Source: Micromonospora sp. M71_S20 (GTDB lineage Bacteria; Actinomycetota; Actinomycetes; Mycobacteriales; Micromonosporaceae). From it: a stretch of 64,000 bases of DNA. Positions 33,817 through 42,600 of this stretch are shown here, in pieces (position 1 is the stretch's first letter; each line of letters begins with the position of its first letter). Location of the stretch: assembly GCF_003664255.1 (NCBI RefSeq), contig NZ_RCCV01000001.1, forward strand, positions 2,542,001-2,606,000. Reading direction: 5' to 3'. The notes under the pieces were generated by a model that was not told the DNA's origin, ran no database searches, and saw nothing but the letters and a program-made list of their open reading frames with translations. A program made the position numbers and the translations under genes.

Positions 33817-34245
33817 ATGTCATCCATGCCGGCCAGGCTTTCCGAGATCGTCGACGAGTTCGCCGCCGCGCCCCGCGACGTGGTGCTGGAGATGCTGCTG
33901 GAGTACGCCGACGTCATCCCGCCGCTGCCCGCCGACGCCGCCGACCGGGAGGGCATGGAGCAGGTGCCGGAGTGCCAGACGGCGTTCTTCCTGCGCGCCC
34001 GGGTGACCCTGGAGAAGACGGTGGAGACGCTCTTCGACTGCCCGCCGGAGGCGCCCACCACGCGTGCGTTCGCCGGCATCCTCGCCGAGGGGCTGGCCGG
34101 GGCGAGCGCGGACGAGGTGCTCGCCGTGCCCGACGACCTCTACCAGCGGATGGGGCTGGCGCAGGCGATCAGCCCGCTGCGGGTGCGCGGCGGCACGGCC
34201 ATCCTGGCCCGGCTCAAGCGGCAGGTCCGGGAACAGACCAGCTAG
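33817..34245 (+). CDS. sufE: SufE-family sulfur acceptor protein
   Basis: 142 residues from ATG 33817. SufE/CsdE fold with LSEIVDEFAAAPRDVVLEML, the persulfide-accepting Cys in QVPECQTAFFLRARV, and a terminal helix pair (GLAQAISPLRVRGGTAILAR). SufE receives sulfur from a cysteine desulfurase or a rhodanese and passes it to Fe-S assembly. In mycobacteria a sufE-like gene neighbours cysA sulfurtransferase; here the two are 9 kb apart. Longer starts in frame lie in the repeat element and are rejected. Confidence 0.85.
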   Translation: MSSMPARLSEIVDEFAAAPRDVVLEMLLEYADVIPPLPADAADREGMEQVPECQTAFFLRARVTLEKTVETLFDCPPEAPTTRAFAGILAEGLAGASADEVLAVPDDLYQRMGLAQAISPLRVRGGTAILARLKRQVREQTS

Positions 34246-34265
34246 ACGGAGGGTTGTCACCCGAC

Positions 34266-34901
34266 ATGGAGATCGAGATCTACGCCGACGTCGTGTGCCC
34301 CTGGTGCTACATCGGCAAGCGTCGGCTGGAGCAGGCCCTGGAGTCGTACGACGGCGAGGTGACCGTCCGCTACCGGCCGTTCCAGCTCGATCCGTCGCCG
34401 GTGCCGGAGCCGCGCCCGCTGGTCGACGCGATGGCCGCGAAGTTCGGCGGGCCGGACCGCGTCCGGCAGATGTTCGGTCAGGTGACGGAGGTGGCGGGCC
34501 AGGTCGGCCTGAAGCTCGACTTCGACCGTGCGGTCGCGGCGAACACCTTCGACGCGCACCGCCTGGTCGCCTGGGCCACCGACCGGGGCCGCGCCGCCGA
34601 GATGGTCGACGCGCTCTACCGCGCCCACTTCACCGACGGCGTCGACGTCGGCTCCCGGGACGCGCTCGCCGCGCTCGCCGCCGAGGTGGGTCTGGACGCG
34701 GCCGAGGCGCGCCGCTTCCTCGACTCGGGCGAGCGGGCGGCGGAACTCTCCGAAGAGCTGGCCACCGCCCGGCAGATCGGGGTGACCAGCGTGCCCACCT
34801 TCGTGCTGGCCGGCAGGTACGCGGTCACCGGCGCCCAGGAGCCGGAGACGCTGCTCGCCGCCCTGGCCGAGGTGAACCGCCGCGAGGCCGAGGCCGACTG
34901 A
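34266..34901 (+). CDS. DsbA-family FrnE-like oxidoreductase
   Basis: 211 residues from ATG 34266, 20 bp after sufE. Thioredoxin fold with active site DVVCPWCYIGKRRLEQAL (CPWC), helical insertion with NTFDAHRLVAWATDRGRAAE, and cis-Pro loop TSVPTFVLAGRYAVTGAQ. FrnE-type proteins are cytoplasmic disulfide or 2-hydroxychromene-2-carboxylate isomerase relatives, linked to polyketide or oxidative-stress functions. No signal peptide. Confidence 0.9.
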   Translation: MEIEIYADVVCPWCYIGKRRLEQALESYDGEVTVRYRPFQLDPSPVPEPRPLVDAMAAKFGGPDRVRQMFGQVTEVAGQVGLKLDFDRAVAANTFDAHRLVAWATDRGRAAEMVDALYRAHFTDGVDVGSRDALAALAAEVGLDAAEARRFLDSGERAAELSEELATARQIGVTSVPTFVLAGRYAVTGAQEPETLLAALAEVNRREAEAD

Positions 34902-34954
34902 CCCGCCGACGGCGGTGAGGCCGACCTCCGACGGCAGACATCGATGGGCGTGAT

Positions 34955-34968
34955 GTTTCACGTGCAAC
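34955..34968. promoter_or_regulatory. parS-like ParB-binding site
   Basis: GTTTCACGTGCAAC differs at one position from the actinobacterial parS consensus GTTTCACGTGAAAC. It lies in a convergent intergenic gap about 29 kb from the oriC-like region, where parS sites are expected to cluster. ParB/CTP loading and chromosome segregation would be its role. Single-mismatch sites are commonly functional. Confidence 0.6.
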
Positions 34969-34989
34969 GACATCGACGTCCGTGATCAG

Positions 34990-35538
34990 TCAGGCCGGCC
35001 TGGCCAGCCCTTCCACCACGCGCGCGCCGGGCAGCGCGCCGAGCGCCGGCCCGGGCAGCGCGATCTTGCTGTGCCGTACGCCCGACCCGATGATCACGTG
35101 CGGGGCGGCGATCACCCGCGCGTCGACCAGGATCGGCCACTGCTCCGGCAGGCCGATCGGGGTGATGCCGCCGTACTCCATGCCGGTCAGCTCCACCGCG
35201 TCGGCCATCGGCGCGAAGCTCGCCTTCCGCACGTCGAGCGCCCGGCGGGCCACCCCGTTGACATCCACGCGGGTGGTGGCGAGCACGACGCAGGCCGCGT
35301 AGCGCACGACCCCCTCACGCTTGCCGGCCACCACCACGCAGTTGGCCGACTCGTCCAGCCCCACCTCGTACGCGGCGCAGAAGGCGGCGGTGTCGGCGAG
35401 CTCGGCGTCGATCGGCGCCACCAGCACGTCGTCGACGTCCACCGGCGCCTCGGCGGGCCACTGCCCGACAGCGGCGGCGACCGGCGGAGCAAGCAGGTCG
35501 AGCCGGCTGCGGGCGGGTTCGGTCTTCAGCGTCCCCAT
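34990..35538 (-). CDS. YbaK/ProX-type aminoacyl-tRNA deacylase-like protein
   Basis: 182 residues from ATG 35538. Contains TAAFCAAYEVGLDESANCVV (the YbaK fold entry with a conserved Cys/Asn region), the RRALDVRKASFAP strand and TGMEYGGITPIGLP, matching the editing-domain family that hydrolyses mischarged Cys-/Ala-tRNA-Pro. A Lys before the SFAP step is present. It is located near proS, which suits a trans-editing role. Upstream extension of the frame lacks similarity. Confidence 0.82.
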   Translation of the reverse strand: MGTLKTEPARSRLDLLAPPVAAAVGQWPAEAPVDVDDVLVAPIDAELADTAAFCAAYEVGLDESANCVVVAGKREGVVRYAACVVLATTRVDVNGVARRALDVRKASFAPMADAVELTGMEYGGITPIGLPEQWPILVDARVIAAPHVIIGSGVRHSKIALPGPALGALPGARVVEGLARPA

Positions 35539-35689
35539 CACGCCTGCGATCCTCGCACCCGCCTGCGCCCGGGGTTCCACCACACCAGCAGCGACCGGAA
35601 CCGTCGCCGACAGGGGGTCACCCCTATCGATCCGCAGACGGGCCCCGGTGGCGTGTGGGAGCGGGTGATGCCGGGTACCGGAGATCGGC

Positions 35690-35890
35690 ATGAGTGAACT
35701 TCCGCTGCACATCCTGACCGACGCAGGCTTCACCACCGACGAGGCGAACTCCATCGTGGATCACCTCCTCAAGGGTGTCGACACCCACGACGGGAGGGGC
35801 GAGACCGACCGGATCGACGTCGAGGCGCTCCCGGAGGAGAAGAAGGCGGCCATCGACAAGTTCAACCTGGCCGTGGCCGCCGACTTCTAG
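35690..35890 (+). CDS. Small hypothetical protein
   Basis: 66 residues, acidic and helical: MSELPLHILTDAGFTTDEAN, SIVDHLLKGVDTHDGRGETD, LPEEKKAAIDKFNLAVAADF. ATG 35690 has GGAGATCGGC upstream. No known motif or signal. Composition and codon third positions look coding. Function unknown. Confidence 0.6.
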   Translation: MSELPLHILTDAGFTTDEANSIVDHLLKGVDTHDGRGETDRIDVEALPEEKKAAIDKFNLAVAADF

Positions 35891-35994
35891 TCAACCCGGG
35901 CACCGACCCGTCCCGGAGCACCGGTTCCGTCCCCGGGACCGCCGGGGCGGGCCGGCCGGGACGGGAAGACCCGGGCCTGCCGGGACGGCACCGG

Positions 35995-36189
35995 TCAGTT
36001 GCCGGTGAGGAAGCCGTTGTCGCGGAGCAGCGCGCGGTCCCGGACGGAGGCCAGTTCCTCCGCCCGCTCGGCCTGGACCCGGCGCACCTCCATCTCCTCC
36101 AGGGCGTGGCGGATGGCGAGCCGGATCACGCCGTAGAGGAAGACGAAACCGGCGACGTACAGGATGACGGTGGCGACCATGGCGAACAT
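35995..36189 (-). CDS. Small single-pass membrane protein
   Basis: 64 residues: one N-terminal TM helix (MVATVILYVAGFVFLYGVIR) followed by a charged, probably coiled-coil tail (HALEEMEVRRVQAERAEELA). Start ATG 36189. No named family recognised; it lies downstream of the NAD-binding epimerase gene on the same strand, 37 bp away. Confidence 0.6.
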   Translation of the reverse strand: MFAMVATVILYVAGFVFLYGVIRLAIRHALEEMEVRRVQAERAEELASVRDRALLRDNGFLTGN

Positions 36190-36226
36190 GGCGTCACGGT
36201 AGGCCGGACGTGAATGCGCGGGCCGT

Positions 36227-37012
36227 TCATCTTGCGCCGGTTCCCCCGTACGTGTCGGCGAGGTGGTCGGCCCAGGTCCGGACGCCCTTCGGGGTCGCCC
36301 CGGTGACCAGGCCGCCCGAGCGCAGGGCGCGGCCGAGCCCGCCCGGTATCCGGACCGGGAGCAGCGGGCGGCGGGACCGCCGGGCGGCCGTCCACGCGCG
36401 GGCCGCGTCGTCGAAGCGGAGCACCTCCGGGCCGCCGTACTCCTCGACGTTGCGCAGCGGGCCGGCGGTGAGCCGCCGGACGAGGCGGTCCGCGACCTCG
36501 CCGGGGTCGACCGGCTGGGCGAGTACGGCCGGATCGCCGATCACCGGACCGAGGCGGCTCGCCCCGCGCAGCATCCCGTCGAGGAACTCCGGGAACTGGG
36601 TCGCCCGCAGCACCGTCCACGGCACCGTCCCGGCCGCCACGACCTGCTCGGCGGCGAGCTTGTGCCGGTAGTAGGGGATCGGCACCCGGTCCACCCCGAC
36701 GATCGAGACGTAGACCAGGTGCCGTACGCCCGCCTGGCCGGCGGCGACGACCAGCCGGCGGGTGCCGAGCACGTCGACCCGGTGGGTCTGCCGCCCGCGG
36801 TTCGGTGCCGAGGCCAGGTGCAGTACGGCGTCCACGCCGTCCACCGCCTCGACCACCCCTTCCCCGGTGGCCAGGTCGGCGACCATCCACGGCACCGACG
36901 AGCCGGTACGCGCCCGCCGGCTCGTCGCCCGGACGTCCCAACCCTCGGCGCGCAGCCGGGGCAGCACCACCCGCCCGAGCCGACCGCCCGCCCCGGTGAC
37001 CAGCACCCGCAT
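36227..37012 (-). CDS. NAD(P)-binding NmrA/SDR-like protein
   Basis: 261 residues from ATG 37012. Rossmann start MRVLVTGAGGRLGRVVLPRL, then DGVDAVLHLASAPNRGRQTH, LVYVSIVGVDRVPIPYYRHK (Y...K of extended SDRs, YYRHK) and TVLRATQFPEF. It resembles atypical SDRs of the NmrA/azoreductase-epimerase type that bind NAD(P) and act as sensors or reductases on unknown substrates. Monocistronic or with the small membrane gene downstream. Confidence 0.85.
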   Translation of the reverse strand: MRVLVTGAGGRLGRVVLPRLRAEGWDVRATSRRARTGSSVPWMVADLATGEGVVEAVDGVDAVLHLASAPNRGRQTHRVDVLGTRRLVVAAGQAGVRHLVYVSIVGVDRVPIPYYRHKLAAEQVVAAGTVPWTVLRATQFPEFLDGMLRGASRLGPVIGDPAVLAQPVDPGEVADRLVRRLTAGPLRNVEEYGGPEVLRFDDAARAWTAARRSRRPLLPVRIPGGLGRALRSGGLVTGATPKGVRTWADHLADTYGGTGAR

Positions 37013-37102
37013 GGTTCCCTCCCTCTCCGGCCGTCGCGCGCCCGCCGCGCGACAGTGGTGGTGACGGCGTCCGGCCCACGCGTGTGACCGGCTGCGCGTC
37101 GG

Positions 37103-37176
37103 CCCACCGCGACAGGCCGGCCCACCGGAGCAGGGCGGCCCACCCGCGACAGGCCGGCTCACCGGAGCAGGTCGAC
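37103..37176. repeat. 37-bp tandem duplication at the 3' end of the GAP-family gene
   Basis: Two near-identical units with 37-bp period, each holding GCGACAGGCCGGCYCACCGG then AGCAGG. The second unit contains the end of the GAP-family gene, so the duplication copied its last codons downstream of the stop. Confidence 0.6.
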
Positions 37177-37797
37177 CGCCGTCAGCATCACGAAGAACCC
37201 GATGACGATCTCGCTGACCACCCAGGAGTGCCGTCCGGCCCAGTCCCGGATCCGGGGCAACACGGCCTCGGCCCGGTGACCGAGCAGCAGCAGCGCCAGC
37301 AGCGGCAGGGCCAGCAACGCCAGGGTGAGCAGGACGAACGGCAGCAGGTGCCACCAGGACAGGTCGTGCCGGGCGGCGCTCGCCCCGACGGTGAGCATGG
37401 TGAGGTCGTCCGTCGGCATGGCCAGGAAGAGCAGCACGCCGAGCCGCAGCGCGTACGTCGGGCTCGCCCGCTGGAGGCCGCTCATCCACTTCGGCGGGCC
37501 GGCGGTGTGGCGACGCAGGAGGACGACCACCGCCAGGACGACCAGCAGCGCCAGTACGACCACGTCGATCCGGCTCTCGACCGCGCGCCGCCCGAGCCCG
37601 GCACCGACGTCGACCTTGACGGCCCGGGTGACCAGCCAGCTCGCCGTCACTCCGCCCGCCACCACGAGCCCCGCCCCGCTCAGGTAGCCCAGCGACGCGG
37701 CACGCGGCCGGTCCGCCGAGGCGAGGAAGACCGCCGCGACCAGCTGCGTCCCGGCGACCATCACCACGGCCATCGGCAGGATGGTCAGGAAGTTCAT
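37159..37797 (-). CDS. GAP (Sap) family membrane protein
   Basis: 212 residues from ATG 37797, about six TM segments: MNFLTILPMAVVMVAGTQLV, LGYLSGAGLVVAGGVTASWL, VVVLALLVVLAVVVLL, AMPTDDLTMLTVGASAA and two near the C-terminus. The GAP/Sap family is linked in mycobacteria to export of surface glyco- or sulfolipids (GPL-addressing protein); the cargo here is unknown. It has the conserved central Pro-Thr-Asp-Asp in a TM loop. The 145 bp between it and the MFS gene contain short degenerate GGATCGGG repeats. Confidence 0.75.
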   Translation of the reverse strand: MNFLTILPMAVVMVAGTQLVAAVFLASADRPRAASLGYLSGAGLVVAGGVTASWLVTRAVKVDVGAGLGRRAVESRIDVVVLALLVVLAVVVLLRRHTAGPPKWMSGLQRASPTYALRLGVLLFLAMPTDDLTMLTVGASAARHDLSWWHLLPFVLLTLALLALPLLALLLLGHRAEAVLPRIRDWAGRHSWVVSEIVIGFFVMLTAVDLLR

Positions 37798-37942
37798 CGC
37801 CCGCCCATCCTCCCGGGCCGGCGGTCGCCACCGGACCGGATCGGGCACATCGCCGCCGGCCGGACCGGGTCGGGAACGTGGCGGGCGGTCGACCGGATCG
37901 GGCCCGGCGAACGGTCAGCCGGATCGGTACCCGGGCGGGCGG

Positions 37943-39337
37943 TCAGCCGGCGCGCATCCCGGCCGCGCCGGGCACCACCCGGCCGGCGAGCACCACACCC
38001 AGCAGGGCCAGCCCGCAGGCCACCGCGAGCGTGCCGGCGTAGCTGGCCGGTCCCGGGGCCGCACCGGCCGCGAGCACCGCGCCGGTGAGCGCCAGCACCG
38101 TCGCCGCGAAGAGCGAGTCGCCCAGTTGCAGCGAGGAGCTGTTGCGGCCCTGCTCGCCGGGGGCGGACAGCTCCAGCGTGAGCACCGACAACGAGGGGTA
38201 GAGCAGCCCCATGCCAAGGCCCGCGCCGGCCCAGCCCAGCACGCCGACCCAGACCGGCACCGCCGGCGCGACCGCGAGCGTGACCACGGCCGTACCGGCG
38301 GCGATGCAGGTCAGCCCCGCCCTCGGCAGGGTGGCCCGGGAGCGCGGCGCGGGCATCCGCCCCTGCAACCAGGAGCCCGCCGACCAGGCGAGCGCGCCCG
38401 TGGTCAGGACCAGGCCGGCGGCGGTCGGCGACAGTCCCCGCTCCCGGGAGAGCATCAGCGGGATCACCACCTCCGCGCCGACGAACGCGGCCGAGGCGAG
38501 ACCGCGCAGCCCGATCACGGTGGGCAGGCCCCGGCCGGCACGCAGGAACCCGGCGGGCAGCAGCCGGGGCGCGCAGACCAGCAGCCCGACCAGCGCCAGG
38601 GCCACCAGCCCGACGGCGGCGGCGCCGCGCTGCTGCCCCCCGATGTGCAACAGTGCGGCGCTCACCCCCGCCCCGCAGGCCCAGCCGATCCGGGCCGCCG
38701 CGCCGGACGGCAACCTGGTCACCGTGGCCGCGCCGATCGTCCGCAGGCCGGGGTGGATCAGCAGCACCGCCGGCACCGCCACGGCCGGCACCGCCAGGAA
38801 GACCCAGCGCCAGCCGAGGTGTTCCACGATCAGGCCGGCCAACGCCGGCCCGACCAGCGACGGTACGACCCACGCGGCGGCGAACGCCGCGAAGATCCGC
38901 CGGTGCAGCGCCTCCGGGTACGCCTGCCCGACGATCACGTAGAGCGCCACCGAGAGCAGGCCGGAGCCGAGGCCCTGCACGATCCGGCCCGCGACCAGGA
39001 CGCCCATGGTGGTGGCGCCGCCGGCGAGCACCAGCCCCAGCACGAACCAGCCGAGCCCGTGCCACATCGGCGCGCGGGGGCCCCGGGAGTCGCACCAGAT
39101 GCCGGAGGCGACCATGGCCAGCACGCCGGCGGCGAACGGGCCCCCGAAGGCGATTCCGTAGAGGGCCAGCCCGTCGAGGCTGCGGGCGACGGTCGGCATG
39201 GCGGTGCCCACCGCCAGCGCCTCGAAGGCGAGCAGCGAGATCAGCGCGACGCTGCCCACCGTCATCGCGCGCAGCCGCGGCCCGAAGAGCCCGGCCTCGT
39301 CGGCGACCGGGGCGGCCGGCGCCGCCGTCCCGGTCAC
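37943..39337 (-). CDS. MFS transporter behind a SoxR-type box
   Basis: 464 residues from GTG 39337; the frame continues upstream without good homology. N-terminal TMs: MTVGSVALISLLAFEALAVG and MPTVARSLDGLALYGIAFGG, motif C-like GLGSGLLSVALYVIVGQAYP, and 14-TM-like features of the DHA2/EmrB drug antiporter branch. GTG overlaps the TGA of a 33-codon leader ORF (39334-39435) as GTGA, so initiation may be coupled to that leader. A MerR/SoxR-type promoter stands upstream. Confidence 0.8.
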   Translation of the reverse strand: MTGTAAPAAPVADEAGLFGPRLRAMTVGSVALISLLAFEALAVGTAMPTVARSLDGLALYGIAFGGPFAAGVLAMVASGIWCDSRGPRAPMWHGLGWFVLGLVLAGGATTMGVLVAGRIVQGLGSGLLSVALYVIVGQAYPEALHRRIFAAFAAAWVVPSLVGPALAGLIVEHLGWRWVFLAVPAVAVPAVLLIHPGLRTIGAATVTRLPSGAAARIGWACGAGVSAALLHIGGQQRGAAAVGLVALALVGLLVCAPRLLPAGFLRAGRGLPTVIGLRGLASAAFVGAEVVIPLMLSRERGLSPTAAGLVLTTGALAWSAGSWLQGRMPAPRSRATLPRAGLTCIAAGTAVVTLAVAPAVPVWVGVLGWAGAGLGMGLLYPSLSVLTLELSAPGEQGRNSSSLQLGDSLFAATVLALTGAVLAAGAAPGPASYAGTLAVACGLALLGVVLAGRVVPGAAGMRAG

Positions 39338-39435
39338 CTCCGGCCCACCGGGCGCGGCAGCCACAACGGCCGGTGGCCGAGGCGGGCCCGTGGGTCGGAC
39401 GGACCCGCCTCGTGGCGGAGCAGTTCGATCGGCAT
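39334..39435 (-). CDS. Putative leaderless 33-residue upstream ORF
   Basis: ATG 39435 begins 6 nt after the -10-like element, the same geometry as the FMN reductase start under the other SoxR-type box. It encodes MPIELLRHEAGPSDPRARLG then HRPLWLPRPVGRR, and its TGA overlaps the GTG of the MFS gene. It could be a coupling leader peptide, or the true MFS N-terminus separated by a frameshift. Evidence is positional only. Confidence 0.45.
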   Translation of the reverse strand: MPIELLRHEAGPSDPRARLGHRPLWLPRPVGRR

Positions 39436-39441
39436 GCGACC

Positions 39442-39472
39442 AGCCTCGGACCTCAACCCGGATTGAGGTCAA
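39442..39472 (-). promoter_or_regulatory. Second SoxR/MerR-type promoter
   Basis: Palindrome ACCTCAACCCGGATTGAGGT (39450-39469, one mismatched pair), -35-like TTGACC (39472-39467), 19-bp spacer, -10-like GAGGCT (39447-39442). ACCTCAA..TTGAGGT is very close to the SoxR box CCTCAAGYTAACTTGAGG. It most likely places the MFS gene in the regulon of the SoxR at 30947. The 310-bp gap it sits in (39338-39647) otherwise contains only the leader ORF and the P-type ATPase upstream region. Confidence 0.6.
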
Positions 39473-39647
39473 GGGTGAGCCGACTCTCTCCGGCCCACCC
39501 GGGGAACTTCCGCCGCTCGGAGGGCATGACGGACGATCAACCGGGAAGGCAGGCCGCCGGAGCGCGAGGCGTGGGAGGCGAGATGGCGTACGGCGGCAGC
39601 AGCGGCAGCGAGGGGCCCGACGGGCGCCTGTCCGGTCGTACGCCTCG

Positions 39648-42600
39648 ATGATCTCGCTGGTCCGCACGGCCGGCCGACTCCTTCCGCCGGTCACGGTGCC
39701 GCCGGTCGTCGGCGAGGCGTCCCGGAACGTCGGTGCCGCCGCGGCCCGGCTGGTGCGGGCGGCCGGGCTGAGCCGCCGTCGGGTCTGGTCCCGCCCCGGC
39801 CGGCACCACATCGAGGTGCTCGGGGTCTGCCAGGACGGCGGCGACGTCCTCGCGCGTCAGGTCGAGGCGGCGCTGGAGCGGATGCCCGGCGTCCAGTGGG
39901 CACGGGTCAACGCCCCGTCCGGTCGGGTGGTCGTCGCCGTCGGTACGCCGGAGCCCGCCCTGCGGGACCTCATCGCGACCGTCGCCCGCACCGAACGCAC
40001 CTGCCCGCACGAGCCGGACCCGCAGATCCCGCCGCCGCACCCGCCCGAGGAGGGACCGCGCACGCCGCGCACCCTCGGCGCGCTGGCCTCCGACGCTCTC
40101 GGCCTGACCCTCTCCGCCGCCACCCGGATCCTGCCGTTCACGCCGGTGCCCGGGGAGGTCGCCGGGCTGCTCGGCGCGGTCGACCTGCACCCGAAGCTGC
40201 ACGCGCTGGCGGACCGGGGGCTACGCGCCGACCCCCGCGCCGATCTGCTCTTCCCGCTCGCCGAGGCGGTGGTGCAGGGCCTGACGGGCAGTTGGACCGG
40301 GCTCGTGCTCGACGGCGCGCACCGGGTGGTGCAGTGGGGCGAGGCGCGCGCCCAGCTCCGCGCGTGGGCACAGGCCGAACCCCGGCTGACCGGGCATCCG
40401 GAGCGGGCCGCCGCCCCCGCGCCGAAGATCGAGCGCCCCCGGCCGAAGCCGGACGGCCCCGTCGAGAAGTACGTGTCCCGGACGCTCGACGCGGGCGCCG
40501 TCGCGGTGGCCGCCGCGACGCCGGTCGTGGGTTGGAAGCGGGCCGCCGCGCTGGGCCTCTCCACGCTGCCGAAGGCCCCCGGCAGCGGACGCGAGGGGTA
40601 CGCCGCGCAGCTCGGCCGGATCCTCGCCCGGCGGGGGGTGATCGCGATGGACCGCAACGTGCTGCGCGAACTCGACCGGATCGACACCCTGGTGCTGGAC
40701 GCCGCCGTGCTCGGCTCCGACCGGGGCGTGCTGGCGGACCTGGCGCCGCTGGCCGGTGCGGACACCGGGCGGGTGGCGGCGCGCGCGTTCGCCCTCTTCG
40801 ACCCCGCCGCGCCCCGAGAGCCGCGGCACGCCGACGGCTGGCGGCTCGGGCCGCTGGACGCGCTGAACGTCGAGGACCCGGGCGACACCGCCGACAGCCG
40901 GCGGCTGCGCGACGCGGGCGGCCCCCTGCTCGGCCTGTCCGACGGCGGCACCCTCCTCGCCGTACTGCGGGTCGAGCCGGAGCCGGCGCCGGGCGTCGAC
41001 GCCCTGCCGGCCGCCGCCCGCCAGGCCGGCCTGCGGCTGGTCGTGGCCGGCGACGACGAGCGGCGGTACGACTTCGCCGACGCCCACCTGCCCGGGCGCG
41101 ACCGGCTGGCCGAGTCCGTGCGGGAGCTGCAACGCGACGGGGCCGTGGTGATGGTGGTCTCCGGCGACCGCGCCGCGCTCGGGGCCGCCGACTGCGGGCT
41201 GGGGCTCTCCGCCGACGAGGACCTGCCGCCCTGGGGCGCGCACCTGCTGGTCGGCGCCGACCTGCGGGTGGCCGCGCTGGTGGTCGAGGCGGCCGGGGTG
41301 GCCCGCCGGATGGCACGGCAGAACATCGGCCTGGCCATGGCCGGCACCGGCCTCGGCGTCCTGGGGGCGCTCACCGCCTCGCCCGCACGGCTGCCCGGCC
41401 GCGCCGTCGCGGCCGTCAACGGGGCGGCGGCGCTGGCCTTCGCCCACGGGGTCCTGCGGGCGCACCGGCTGCCCGGCCCGGCGGACTCCCCGGCGCCGGC
41501 CACCACCGCGTGGCACCTGATGCCGTCCTCGACCGTGCTGGACCAGCTCGACACCGGCCCGGACGGGCTCCCCACCGACGAGGCCGAGCGCCGCCGGGGC
41601 GACGGGAGCGCACGGCCGTCGGGGCCGACGGGGCTGCTCCACGCCTTCGTCGACGAGCTGACCAACCCGCTCACCCCGGTGCTGGCCGCCGGGGCGGTGC
41701 TCTCCGCCACCCTCGGCTCGCCCGTTGACGCCGCCCTGGTCGGCGGCGTGGTCGGCGGGTCGGCGCTGCTCGGTGCGGTGCACCAGCACAACACCGAGCG
41801 GTCGCTGGCCGAGCTGCTGTCCCGCTCGGCGGTGACCGCCCGGGTACGCCGGGATGGCGCGGAGCGGATCCTGTCGGCCGAGGACCTGGTGCCCGGGGAC
41901 GTCGTCCTCCTCGAATCGGGGGACGCCGTCCCGGCCGACTGCCGGGTGCTGGAGTCGGCCGGGCTGGAGATGGACGAGTCCTCGCTCACCGGCGAGTCGC
42001 TGCCGGTCGGCAAGACCGACCAGCCGGTGGTCGCCGCCGCCGTCGCCGACCGGCGCTCGATGCTCTACGAGGGCACCAGCGTCGCCGCCGGCCACGGGAC
42101 GGCGGTGGTGGTGGCGACCGGCGCGGGCACCGAGGCGGGGCGGAGCCTGGCGATGGCCCGGCAGGCCCCGCCGGCGAGCGGCGTGGAGGCGCGGCTGGGC
42201 CGGTTGACCCGGGCGGCGATCCCGCTGGCCGCCGGCTCGGCGGTGGCGGTGGCCGGCGCGGGGTTGCTGCGGGGCGTACCCCTGGCCCAGACCGCCGCGA
42301 CCGCCGCGAACCTGGCCGTCGCGTCCGTGCCCGAAGGGCTGCCCTTCCTGGTCAGCGCCGCACAGCTCGCCGCCGCCCGGCGGCTGGCGGAGCACGGCGC
42401 GCTGGTCCGCAACCCGCGCACCATCGAGGCGCTCGGGCGGGTGGACGTGCTCTGCTTCGACAAGACCGGCACCCTCACCGAGGGGCAGCTGATGCTCGCC
42501 GGGGTCGGCGACGACGGCCGGTACGCACCGATGGACCGCCTCGACGACGGCCTTCGACTCACCCTCTCGGCCGCGCTGCGCGCCACTCCGGGCGCCGACG

